DNA of 64,000 bases, taken from assembly GCF_000003815.2 (NCBI RefSeq), contig NC_049987.1, positions 13,370,811-13,434,810 on the forward strand. Reading direction: 5' to 3'. Below the pieces are notes generated by a model. It saw only the letters and a list, made by a program, of their open reading frames with translations, had not been told where the DNA came from and did no database searches. This document shows positions 39,066-50,404 of the stretch, piece by piece. The translations under genes were made by a program, and so were the position numbers. This stretch comes from Branchiostoma floridae. Its lineage: Eukaryota; Chordata; Leptocardii; Amphioxiformes; Branchiostomatidae. Position 1 is the stretch's first letter. The number at the start of each line of letters is the position of its first letter.

Positions 39066-42000
39066 GGACAGGAACATGGAGGCGGAGACGATGAGGTACA
39101 CCAGCAGGATGCTGACCATCAGCACCTTGTCCAGCTGCGTGGCCAGAAACTTCCACTCCTCCTGAAGACTCTCCTGTTCCTGGTTCTCATCGGCTGTGTC
39201 CTTGATGGCCTGAGTCGTTAAAAGACATTACATTCAATATCATCACAAGTTCACAACTGTCAACACAAGTTGAAACCGTAGTGAATGTATCGCTATTAGC
39301 AAAAGCATCTCGCTTTGTCTCATCACGCTTTGAATTCGTGATTGGAGCTGAAGGGAATCATGCAAAGAAATGAAAACAATACATTCCCTTGACACATCTA
39401 AATGAACAGTATATGAATGAATAAATCCACTTAATGCTCGTTTCCAAGATGGCTTATGATAAATCCCTTACAAACCTACATTTTCACTATTACCAGGAAG
39501 GGAGAGGAATCCGAACTTCTGTGTTTAGACTAGGTCTATGATACTATTATGTATGTTCTGTCTCTTTTGTGACCTGTACTTAGCTCGGTTGGGCAAAAAT
39601 GTACAATGAAGGTCTTCATTCAATTAATATTATAATCAATGTTAGCATTGTCTCACCTGTAAGTTCTTGTCTATCTTGGACATGTGAGTCATGACGTGTC
39701 CGACCATGAAGGATTTCCGGTCGGGTGTCAGCTGTTGGGAAAGATAAGAGCATTAATAAAGCGTATAACTACTAAAGCTAGGAATATAATAACCCTACCA
39801 ATACTAGTGTGGCAAATATCAGCCGTACAGAACCGAAATGGCTCGTTATAGTTAACAATCGCTATCACTGACTTAATGTAATGCAACAGCAGCAAGTCAT
39901 ATTTCCACACGGTAACCAATGAGCTGGTCAGTCTACAGCCGTTGGTAAAGCCTGTGAATTAGGCTATTTAAACATGATATGTAAGGGATATGCCATTGCC
40001 TTTGTTCAAGGGGCGACAATACCCACTGCCAGGTACTACAGTGATTACCTCGTTGCAAAATGGCGAGTGGATCAAAGCACACCCGCATGTGCCCTGGTGT
40101 TTGAACTAATTCAATGACTAGCAATCTGGACAGACTCTATCTTCTATTGTAGAAGATGGATGGCCTGACCTTTGAAGTTAACTGTGGTATACCATTATAC
40201 TAAAAGAATAGCATTACTTGATTAAGAATAGGTCATGAGGAAACAACAAGACTTCAGACCTCGTCAAATCCCTCCACGGTGTTGTCTGACTCCACAGAGT
40301 CTGGCCTGTCATCCTTGATGTCGACACTTTTCTTGTTAGATCCACAGCGCTCCCATATCCTGTATCTGTGAAGATAGAATACAAACATTCATTCATACAT
40401 TTCCAGCAAATCGTATCTTTGGTACGCTGGTGTTTCAATGTACACCGAGACAAGCAGTTCATTAAAATATAGGAATAGACAAGCGTTTATGGTTAGTATT
40501 GAATCCCCAAGTCAATGAACAAAGAGGAAAATGTATCTCACCCTGGCACCCAGAGAAGCGTCTTCAGGATGGCTGGCGGCTTCTTCAAGTTCAGCTCGTG
40601 GAAGTGGAACATGATTCCGAAGGCCGAGAAGGACACAGAGATGGCGACGATCAGGATGGTGGCGCCGAAAAACTGGCCTGTAGTAAATGATATAAACAAT
40701 ACATAACATCAGAAGCTGACGAGATGATTCCGAATGCTTGTACAGAGCATTCCCCTACTTTACAATCAATGATATACCAGTATTTTAACATAACGTGAAG
40801 AGGTATAGAAGATATGAAGAGTGTTGTTTCATTTCAGCAGATAATCTTGATTCTAGCGCCGTGTGTGTCGTAACTGGTAGACGGTGTTGGGCTCGGAATC
40901 TAGAGGTCCCGAGTTGCAAGGATATTTTCCGTACGTGTGCCCCAACGTTGTACGCTTGGCAAAGGCACTTTACATGACCTTCCTCACTTCACCCAGGTGT
41001 AAAAATGGGTACCCAACTTTGTTCGGGGAAGCAAAACACTACATTTACCTTCCGTCTGTACTGTGTATGTGAAACTCTTAAGATAAGTTACTAACTTGGA
41101 GTGCATGCCACATTGTACTCGGTCGTCCCAAGCCAAAGTTTAAAAATATGACTCTTTCTTACCGACNNNNNNNNNNNNNNNNNNNNNNNNNNNNNNNNNN
41201 NNNNNNNNNNNNNNNNNNNNNNNNNNNNNNNNNNNNNNNNNNNNNNNNNNNNNNNNNNNNNNNNNNGCAACACATACACCTACACATCTCGCTAAAATTG
41301 CCAAGTCAAGTGACAGCCAGGGGACTGGCTGGCTATTGCAACTCAGGATATCATGAAATCTCCATCGGCAAGAGCGCACTCATCCTCTAGAAAGAAAGTA
41401 GTACCATACCCACCAATGTATATAGCTGTGTATTATAATGAATAGTGAAAATGTTTTGTTTCACATTTCGTGCAAAATTTGCTTGTTCCCTGTGTTCAAT
41501 CTTGACAAGGCTCTCAAAGGCAAAGCTAGTGCAGTTCACGAAGTACCCATTGCAAAGGTTTTCTTACCTGACCATTACGAAGAGGAAACACGGCGCGATG
41601 ACGTTGACGTTGTAGAAGAGAGATCTCCTCCTGAGAAAGGCGTTGAACGTCACGCTGGGGTAGGGCTCGGGGCAGCAGGAGTACAGGAACACGTCACGCC
41701 GGGCCTGGACAGAAATAAAAATAATCAGCCCCACAATTAGAACAGTTCAGACATGGAAATCATTGCAAGCAAAAGTTGTGACAGCAAAGTCAGTGAATGG
41801 CTTCAAAACAAGGTTGGATTTGTGCTGGGGAAATAAGAAGTACTGTGAGTGACAGGAGGGTAAGTAACATCACGTCAACAAGGAATCTTCAAGCATCTTC
41901 AGGTATTTTTATCTTAGAATCATTAGATTCCTCTGGTGTAGGTGCAGTTCTGAACATGATAATTTATATAAAATTTAGATACAAAGTATGACAAGTTCAA

Positions 42001-45000
42001 CAAGAAGTAAATAAAAATTGTAGAAATAATGATATGAATGTTTGCTCAACGATTATCACATCTATAGCCTAGGATGTCACAGTTTTATAGATCAACACTT
42101 ACATTAAAGGTCACCAGTTCCCATTCTTCGTTGATTTTGTAGCTACCGATGTCTCCGGTGGCAGATCTGAAACAAACAAGATATGATGCATGATACTGCC
42201 CCTGCGGCCTCAAAATTATAAAGGCTAGGAGAACCCTACTTTTACCTACACTGTAGAATATACCTTCTGTGATATCCAAAGGTTAGACCACAGATAGAGC
42301 GCTGGATAGGAACAGAACTTCATTTGTCGGATTCCTTCTATTGATAGCATCATCGATACTTGCGCATGCATCCACAAGACAATGATACGCCACTGCGCGT
42401 AAGTACGAAGGCCCACAAAGACAATTCGTCGCAGACTTACTTGTTATATATGTCGACTCTGAGTCCGTCAAAGGACCAGGAGCCGAACTGCATACTGCAC
42501 GTCTGCTCGTCGTACGGGAAATACGTCACGTCGATAGAGCAGGTGGACAGCATGGTCAGTGGGAACAGCCAGGCCACACTGCCGTCCGAGTAGATCGTGG
42601 CCTCCGAGTCTTCGAAATTACTGTCATACGGCAGCAGGCTACATGGACAAAACAAGCTTGAATGAAACATAGCTGTAACCATTATAGCATGATAGAAACA
42701 ACATAGTACGAACTATGCTACTTTGGGCTTTGAATGATTCCGTTGCTTGCTGAATGACATGACAAGTGCTTACTTATTTAGGTAACTACGCAGTCATACA
42801 GGCACTACGCGCTGGCACTATTGACATGAAAATGCACATTATCAGACAGTATTGCACAGTCTTGGAATTATGATCAGCATTTGTTTACCGGTTTCTTTAC
42901 TGAAATTGCAACAACACAATACATTGTGGTCCAACGGTTGTTGTGCACCACACATTACAGAAATAACACAACACCAAACCACAGTTTCATGGCATACGTT
43001 ATTTAAGAAAAGCAAACTGAAGGTGTTTAGCTGAAAGTTGGGTCAGGTTTTTCCTCATTGAAACTGCATCATTAGTTACCTATTGTACACCAGTATGTCA
43101 GGACGCCATATCTTCTCACTACCGATCCTGATCGCAGTGGTGTCGCCCCAATCAGCCGGATTCCATGTCATCAGTTCATCCGTCCAGTACTGGTCAAGGG
43201 AGGAAAGACCATCACATTAGAACACCCCCCAACAAAACGACACATTAAATACATACATGTATCTATAGTCTAGGAACTGGGCTCCATTGTGACCAGGATA
43301 AAGTCCAAGGACCCCGAGTACAGGTACAGACAAAGGAAGATATAAAACATGGTAAAACTGCCTGACACCATCGTAATCTATGGGTTAGAATGTTAACGTT
43401 TGGTTGTTCAACAGAAGACTGAATGCAAGGGTTACTATAAGATGAATAATGCAGGTGGTTCTCGTACTTACCATTCGAATCCATAAGCTGGTAAGAAGCT
43501 GCTGATTTCTTGAATCCTTTTGGACGAGAGAAAGCGTGATTTGGACGACTAAACCATTATAACATTTGCTACTTCTGGCATGTACAAATAATACAATTTC
43601 CTAATATATGAATCCAAAATTAGGGACAAAATAGACATAATTTAGATACGCACAAATACTAGTATGTAACGTTGTCTGCCTTTTAATGCACAGTACCACA
43701 AGTTCAGATAAGACAACGTTGTACTAGACCCACTGGTTCAGTGCAATTAGTGCACACTGAATGATATTTACCACATTTCTCCCGAAATAGAACAGAATCT
43801 CTCACCACGGCTATGATCTGCGCCAGCGCGACGTCTATAGTGACGGAGACGGCGTGAGTGTGGTTCAGCACCGGCCGCGCCTCCGGCTGATGGTCCGCTG
43901 TCAGGTTAGCCAGCAACTGCGTCTCCCAGGAGTCAGCTGTGTGTCATATCATATCATATCATATCATATCATATCATATCATATCATATCATATCATATC
44001 ATATCATATCATATCATATCATATCATATCATATCGTATCGTATCGTGTCGTGTCGTGTCGTGTCGTATCGTATCGTATCGTATCATATCATATCATATC
44101 ATATATTATGTCATACTGCATCATATCTCGTACCATATCATGTCATATAATGTCATATCATATATCGTATCGTATCATATCATACCATATGTAATTTTGC
44201 ATCATATCTCGTATCATGTCATATATTATATCATATCATGTCATTTCATGTCATATCATGTGTCATGTGTTGTCATATCTCGCATCATATCCTATCACGT
44301 CACCTCGCATTACACCCTATCATATGGCATCGTACCACGTCGTGCCATGTCATTTTGTATCTTATCTCATATCATGTCTCATATCATAGCATATCATATA
44401 ACATAATATCTCATCATGCCTTTGCTTATAGCTTGTACCATACTTTAAAACCGTATTCGGAATGATGATCATGAAATGTTCTTGAATGTTCTGAAACACT
44501 ACTGCGATTTTAACGTGTATGTCTGATGGTAAGATACAGTGCTAAATTCTACTGTGTAGAAAGGCACCATGATATGCTGTTTATACGGACAGCTATGACC
44601 CTCTAGTTAAACAATAGGCTCAAGGTACATGTATGACCAATTGTTTTCAGGTTTGAAGGTATGCTAACAGCGTACTATTCTATTTTAGAACATTATTTCT
44701 GCCCTAAGTTGACCCACTGCTCCAAACAAATGTGTCCAGTTCCCACCAGCTCCTGTTAGTTGTTTTTTCCCGATACCATTGTTTATTGTTTATTGTTTAT
44801 TCAACGGATCTCCATTAGTGATTACAATTGAAATTGCATCTCTAATCTTCCTGGAGTCGTTACAAAAACACATTACATGATACAACATTAACACATTACT
44901 TATTTACACCTAACAACGCTTAAATCTAATCTAAATAAGTCTCAAGTAGCTGAGAGGTCAGAGGTCAGTGTCAAAATTCTATACATAATTTTATATACAT

Positions 45001-47413
45001 AGATGTCAATGAATATCTTTACCACCATTTCTGTAGAGGTTTGTGTTGTGTCTGTGTTTTTAGTCTGTCTTTGATGTGTTGCTTGAACATGGATGGTGTA
45101 GATGCTTTAATGTATTGTGGGAATGAGTTGTAGGATTTAATACATCTATACAGGAAAGTTCTGGCTGCTGCGCAAGTTTTAGGTTTGGACAGTCTGAATC
45201 CCCCCCCTTGTGCTAGGCGTGTGTTGTGTCGGTGGGTGTTTTTGATTGTGTGTAGTCTCTTGTAGGTAGCTTCTGGTTTCTTAGCTGTAAGGAGTTTGTG
45301 GAACATAGTGAGGGTTCTGGTGTAGAGTCGTTCGTTTACCTTTGGCCAGTTCAGCCTTCTGTGTAGGTCATCAGTGTTGGAAGTGTACTTTGCATTAAGT
45401 ACTAGCCTGGCAGCCTTATTTTGCAGGGTCTGTAGTTTATTTAAATTAGATTGAGAACCTGCAGACAGAAGACATGCACAATAATCCATGTGACTCAGAA
45501 CAAGTGTTTGAGCAACAGTTTTTAACGTGTCTCTAGTGAAAAAGTCCTGAGATTTAGCCAGTGCTGCTAGTGCGCGTGCCATTTTAGATGTTACTTTGTC
45601 CAGATGTTGTGCCCAGGTTAACTGCTGGTCCATCAACATTCCTAGAAGCTTAGCCTGCTCAACCTGTTCTATCATTTTGTTGCGCATCGAAAGCTGTAAG
45701 GCTGGCTTAACCATAGGTTCTCTTTGCCCATTTGTGTTCCCAAAACTAGACCCTTGCATCAAAACCACTTTGTTTGGAGAGTAAACGCCATGGGAGGTGT
45801 GGTGTGAAATGTGAACCCTTCTCTTTCACTATAATGGTTGTCGTCGCTCACGAGCTAAGTTTTAGATTTCATAGCTACTACAATAAGACAAAATTCAGCC
45901 TTGGCCGTCTCGCTTGAGCTATGGGCTTGTGTACCGGCATGATGAGTGCCTACAATGCTTGTTACATACATAAATAAGGTTCTATCTACGAAGTACGTGT
46001 AGCTTCGATGCCATTAGTACAATAGATGAAAAAACCATGACAGATCACATCTTGATAGGGATTCATCTGGGTTATTTTACATCCCTAATTCGCATAAAAG
46101 TTGAGTATCTCTGTACGGAAGGACAATGCACTTTGAATATTGCTGAGAAATTTCGTATCTTAAACCTTATCGATCCTCTCCCACAACTATACTCCATTCT
46201 AAAGTTAACTTTACTACTTTCTTCATCACCTATCATATCAAAAGACACATGTGCACATTCTGATCTCTATGCTTTAAGGCTTAATTCTTCAACTAAGCAA
46301 CAAAGCTGTGACACAGTTTCTCCTGTAAGAGTTTCAATCCAGCTGGTGAGAATCACCTTGACTAAATGAAAGCGTTCTTGACAAGTTATTTCCTCGGAAT
46401 CGGATATGGATGCTGGCAGTCTAAGCGCTTATTTTCATTTCATTTATTTTTCAACTGAACATGTTCTCTGCGCAGAATAAGGGTTTCCACGCAAAATGAT
46501 CGATGCGGTAATTTCGAAATCCTCAGCAAAGGACCTGGATCCGTTTCAACATCCAACCAAGTTACCCTTACTCTAAGCCATGTATAACATCTTTAGTTAC
46601 ATGTATCCTGTTCACCAACACTTACGCTGAACATACGCACAGGTTACAACATGTAACCTCCTTATGTACTTTGATCAGTCTAGGTGGCAACTGCATGTTA
46701 CTTGAATATCACAGACGTATCCATATATCCCCTTTCCAAAACATTGCGCCTTTACCTTCTTGTATCCTTCTTCTCGTGCAATTCTTTACTATTCTGTTTA
46801 TGAACAAGAATGAAGAAAGATCGGGAATACTACATGATGGTTCCTGTCTATGCATCTAGTAAGTAATACCTTTCTAATCAAGTCAACTCAAGAGGAACGG
46901 GGCTGTTTGATCTTAGCTTACTTCTACAAATAAGACATCAAGTATGTCCGTCTAAGATGTATACTAGCTGGAGACTATAGACAATTTCATATGTATGGAA
47001 ACTTGACAAAAAGTATAAACGGAATATACTAAGGTCTGATCTCTACATTTTCAAATTTTGCATGAACCACAGTGTCTTCAGGTAACGTAAGGTTACATCA
47101 GACAGCGTGCTACCACATTTGGCACATACTTACAGAAAGTAATGTTGGGGTACGGACTTAAACAAAGTGTGTTAGGAACCGACAAAATCGGTTGTACGTT
47201 TTAACGTCAGTAGGCAGGACATCAAGTGATTTGGGAGAGTAGTTGAATACTTCATCCTACAACCACAAGCTATACTCTTCGTGACCAACAAGAGGAATTT
47301 GCATACATTGTCTAAACTTTTCTAGAATTGCATATTGATAGAGAAACCGACTTACCCTGCACATATGTGACTCCAAAGAGCAGACAGAGTAGATATACTG
47401 TACAGTTCGCCAT
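39042..47413 (-). CDS. Nicotinic acetylcholine receptor alpha-type Cys-loop subunit, channel gene 2 (M2 exon in gap)
   Basis: Exons: 47413-47356, 43936-43806, 43516-43472, 43189-43080, 42638-42441, 42166-42103, 41704-41568, [M2 exon not seen], 40677-40542, 40365-40260, 39731-39657, 39209-39042. About 454 residues if a 137-bp M2 exon is assumed. Signal peptide MANCTVYLLCLLFGVTYVQG. Ligand site: MYWTDE, RPDILVYNS, GSWSFDG, FLYSCCPEPYP. Cys-loop CSIDVTYFPYDEQTC; glycosylation NLT and NHT. M3 begins QFFGATILIVAISVSFSAFG, nearly identical to gene 1. The amphipathic helix before M4 is EEWKFLATQLDKVLMV and the tail LPPGLLR. Phase 2 at 41568 and phase 1 at 40677 match the M2 exon borders of genes 1 and 3, and the 100-N gap at 41167-41266 lies between, so the exon is most likely unsequenced rather than lost. 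Intron 1 carries a LINE fragment and a pentanucleotide array. Confidence 0.9.
40846..41035 (+). mobile_element. tRNA-derived SINE
   Basis: Box A-like gtaactggtagacggtgttg, box B-like gagttgcaaggatat, then a body with cttggcaaaggcactttaca and cacccaggtgtaaaaatggg. This tail is familiar from SINEs of lancelets and other marine animals. It lies in the gene 2 intron next to the assembly gap. Confidence 0.7.
41167..41266. other. Assembly gap (100 N)
   Basis: Exactly 100 undefined bases, a length often used for gaps of unknown size. It lies in the interval where the M2 exon of channel gene 2 is expected. Confidence 1.
43945..44410 (+). repeat. (ATATC)n pentanucleotide array
   Basis: Perfect catat/catatc units to about 44035, then variant gtatc/gtgtc units and a decaying tail to about 44410. 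It starts 9 bp from the acceptor of gene 2 exon 2 (43936). The Ser/Tyr/His/Ile frames over it are artefacts. Confidence 0.95.
44411..44778. other. Gene 2 intron 1 segment, nothing recognised
   Basis: Intronic sequence between the pentanucleotide array and the LINE fragment. No exon or repeat seen. Confidence 0.4.
44779..45791 (-). mobile_element. 5'-truncated LINE (CR1/L2-like) with reverse transcriptase C-terminus
   Basis: The minus-strand frame 45768-45019 (249 codons) reads as the end of a non-LTR retrotransposon ORF2: AKLLGMLMDQQLTWAQHLDK, then LVLSHMDYC, LNKLQTLQNKAARLVL and a basic tail ending LQKWW and stop. The similarity extends a few codons upstream (VYSPNKVV) and then stops near 45791, so the copy is 5' truncated. 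The 3' end shows tandem aataaac heptamers (44779-44801), as in CR1/L2-type elements. The frame is intact over this length, so the insertion may be fairly recent. It lies in the same orientation as its host, channel gene 2 (intron 1). The upstream catalytic YxDD part is absent. Confidence 0.85.
45792..47355. other. Gene 2 intron 1, remainder
   Basis: No exon or strong repeat seen between the LINE fragment and the signal-peptide exon. Confidence 0.4.
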
Positions 47414-48352
47414 GTCACCACTTACTGCAACTACTGTCTCACTATACTGTGTCTGCAAACACGCAACGTAACATGTAATCAATCCTCCATCCAGTGTCCC
47501 CTTCCTAGACGTATTGTACCATTGTTGTTTCAACGAACCCCCAACAGTTCTAAACCAATCACCGTGTAATGTGCCTGAACCTTGTTACAGTATATATTTA
47601 TACTCCGGAGCTTGGCTGTAAAGCTATGTTTATGTGGTAGGTCGTATTTCCAACGAGAAGGGATTGGTGTGGTTTAGCAAATATTTAAGCTGGACAGGTT
47701 CCGAATATCGATCAATCATTCGCAAAATAGGCAACAGTGATGTAGCTTTGTTGTGGAGAAGTTTTCAACATTTTACACAAATGTCTCTACACTCGTGTAG
47801 AAATTAAGTTGATGTATAATCTGCATTACGAACAAAATATTATTTCATATCAGTAAGTTTAGGAGGTTTTTGCTAGTACGTGACCTCTGACATATGATAT
47901 TATTCGAGTTGAAATGCCTTTTGCTACAGATTTCTGAATGACACTTAGGTACATCAATTTAGAAGTAAGATCAAAGCTAGGTTTTAGAATTATTCCTCAA
48001 AATAGAAGCTATAAGAGTCGAATTAAAAAGAATTTAACTACGTAGTACCCTATTAGCGAAGTGGTATATCGTTCGCATTACTAGAACGTCATAGCTAGTA
48101 GTGTGGCATCAAAGTCAACAAAGAGCATTGTTTCCCGCGATAAAAGTAAACCGATTGTGTTACTTGTACCAAGGATAGATTTCTCTACATGAAAGAGTTA
48201 TTTTGACAAGTTTTTCTTCACCCTTTTCTTCATTTAGTTCGCTGTGCACAAGTGACTTGTAACTTGTCCCGAATCCACACCATAGAAACGTATTCGTTGA
48301 GGAACTCGCAACAAAAGAAAGGTCTAAAATATGCGGTTATCAGCACAATGGT
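47414..48352. other. Region upstream of channel gene 2
   Basis: Should include the gene 2 5' UTR and promoter. A tatatatttatac stretch near 47591 is AT-rich and could be TATA-like on either strand, but I do not assign it. Confidence 0.35.
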
Positions 48353-48566
48353 TACTCTCCAAGCAGAGGTTAGGCTCCGGCTGTTTTTTTAACATTTTTA
48401 GTCGTTTTTATCGGGCTTTCCATTTTGTCTTTTTTTTGTTGTTGTTGTTGTGTCCGGCCGTTAGGTTTTGACACAGCAAGATATAATAAAAAAAATAGAA
48501 AGCCCGATAAAAACGACTAAAAAAACGTTAAAAAGCAACCGGAGCCTAACCTCTGCTTGGAGAGTA
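48353..48566. mobile_element. Foldback MITE flanked by TA
   Basis: Inverted arms of about 80 bp: ctctccaagcagaggttagg then ctccggctg and tttagtcgtttttatcgggc, against gcccgataaaaacgactaaa and cctaacctctgcttggagag. TA borders both ends, as expected for Tc1/mariner-type insertion. Confidence 0.85.
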
Positions 48567-48626
48567 GTAAGCGGCTGTAATGTGCTGAAGTGATTAGGTT
48601 TATGGCGCTTTGAAAATTGCGACTGC

Positions 48627-48741
48627 CTGCAGAGGTTAGGTTTTGACACAGCAAGATATAATAAAAAAAAATAGAAAGCCCGATAAAAACGACTAAAAAA
48701 CGTTAAAAAACAACCGGAGCCTAACCTCTGCTTGGAGAGTA
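48627..48741 (+). mobile_element. Internally deleted second copy of the same MITE
   Basis: Starts gcagaggttagg fused directly to ttttgacacagcaag and then repeats the right arm of the 48353-48566 element through ctctgcttggagag|TA. Lies 60 bp from the first copy. Confidence 0.8.
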
Positions 48742-48886
48742 CACATTGGTCACTGGTAACACGCCATCTTGGATGTGTGCATGTGCGACTTGAAACAATG
48801 GAGTTGTTGCTCATTGTACAGACTAAGAAACCAGAACCTCAACCTCAATCACAGTGACCTCAACCCGTAGTGACCAGTCTCTCTTT

Positions 48887-48965
48887 GTTTGTTTGTTTGA
48901 ACCTTTATTTATCCGTGAAAAGCTCAGATCGGCCTGCAGGCCGCTTTTCACTGAGGTCATGAGAG
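48887..48965 (+). mobile_element. Dispersed repeat R3 (LINE 3'-end-like), copy 1
   Basis: tttgtttgtttgaaccttta then ttcactgaggtcatgaga, with aaaagctcagatcggcctgc between. An inverted, diverged copy is at 55483-55567. The T-rich start with tandem gttt units suggests the 3' end of a minus-oriented LINE/SINE. Confidence 0.6.
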
Positions 48966-50404
48966 AGGCGGTAAGGGTCAGAAAAAAATATTACAAAGAT
49001 ACAGCTTAAAAACTGAATTACTGATAAGTCTCATACCATGTGCGACTCTCGAGCAATAAACCTTATTTATTTGTTCATTCATACAAGAGCACCTTTTCAT
49101 GCAGTACATATAGTAGAAGTCAAAAGGACTGTGAGGGTGTGGAGTATATTTTCGTGTCAAAGTTCAAATTATATCTGATTTTAACCTGTTTTTTGACTAT
49201 GAAAAACAATTACATATGATGATAAGATGGCTAGTGGTTATTCCATTACAAACATAAATGTATAGTATATGCATAAATAAGACACATATTACAAGGGTCA
49301 TCTTGTAAAAGAAATACTTTTAATAGAAAAATTTAATCACAAACAAAGAAACAGATCACACAAAATCAGGATATCAAACAGAACCAATGCGCTGCAATTG
49401 ATAAATGGCAATTGTCAAAATAACATTCACGCCAACATATCCTGAACAAAGCAAAATAAACATATCTTCAAATTTAAGACGTAGCGATATGACAGTTACA
49501 TTTTTTTAAATATGTACATTAATGTAGTTATTATCAATATCACCTGGGTGTTTACTTGTCTAGTTTCTCACTCTTTTTGACTCAACCACTTATTTTCTAA
49601 GTTAACGGCATTAAACTTTTATAGCAGCATTTGTGTAATATAAAAAATATTTTCATATACATATACAGATTTATAGCCATTGAGAAAACTAGTGCTTATA
49701 CCATCTTACTCCAACACATTCTTGATAACACAACACACTCTCGCATTGCTGGATATTTTAAGTATTTTAGAGAGCCAATCCACTTTTTGGGGGTATCCCA
49801 GTCATTTTCATTTTCTTATTTCGAATCCCTCTCTTTTCTATTCTACACTAAAATCTTCAATATAAAAGCATTTGATGTTGTTTGCAAATCTCCCTACAAG
49901 TAGAGCTTATCTAACACCGAGTGGTAATGATATCATATGAAGAAAACCTGATAACTAATACTTACAGTGACATCGACATTATTTCTTCTTTATAGCTGTA
50001 CATTCTGCAAAAGCACCGCAACACAGACAAACTAATGGATAACGGCAAGATTCTCCGGCTTTTCTGGTGTTTAAAGATGGTATTGAAACATAATGGGCAA
50101 ATCAACGATGCAAAAATTGGCAAGCGGTATTAAGGGCAAATGTTTGTGCTATGTACAATACGCATTCAACTCAATTATTCTATCAGACAATGATTATGGT
50201 AGCCAAAATGTTGTTCGTACGTCAGTTGACGAAGACCGCTTTGTCTATGTCATATCAATAGCACAAAAGCTGTTTTGAATATCTAGTCACGCAGTAGCGC
50301 AAGCGCAGTTGACAACGGTTTTATACAGTTGTTGTAATTCTAAGCGCAAACACCGAGCGTATAAAAAAAATAAACCGAATTTCTGGACGAATCCCGTGCC
50401 CGTT
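48966..50404. other. Spacer between channel genes 2 and 3
   Basis: AT-rich; no exon or RNA gene recognised. The 50.3 kb side should hold the gene 3 3' UTR. Confidence 0.4.

Noticed and set aside
38564-39094. Repetitive Thr-Gln-Gln and Ser-Asn-Pro frames on the + strand
   Set aside because: Translation of the 20-bp minisatellite, antisense to the gene 2 3' end.
43854-44465. Frames rich in Ser-Tyr-His-Ile repeats
   Set aside because: Translation of the (ATATC)n microsatellite.
48461-48814. 117-codon minus-strand frame with internal repeat
   Set aside because: It spans two copies of a non-coding foldback MITE, which explains the repeated text.
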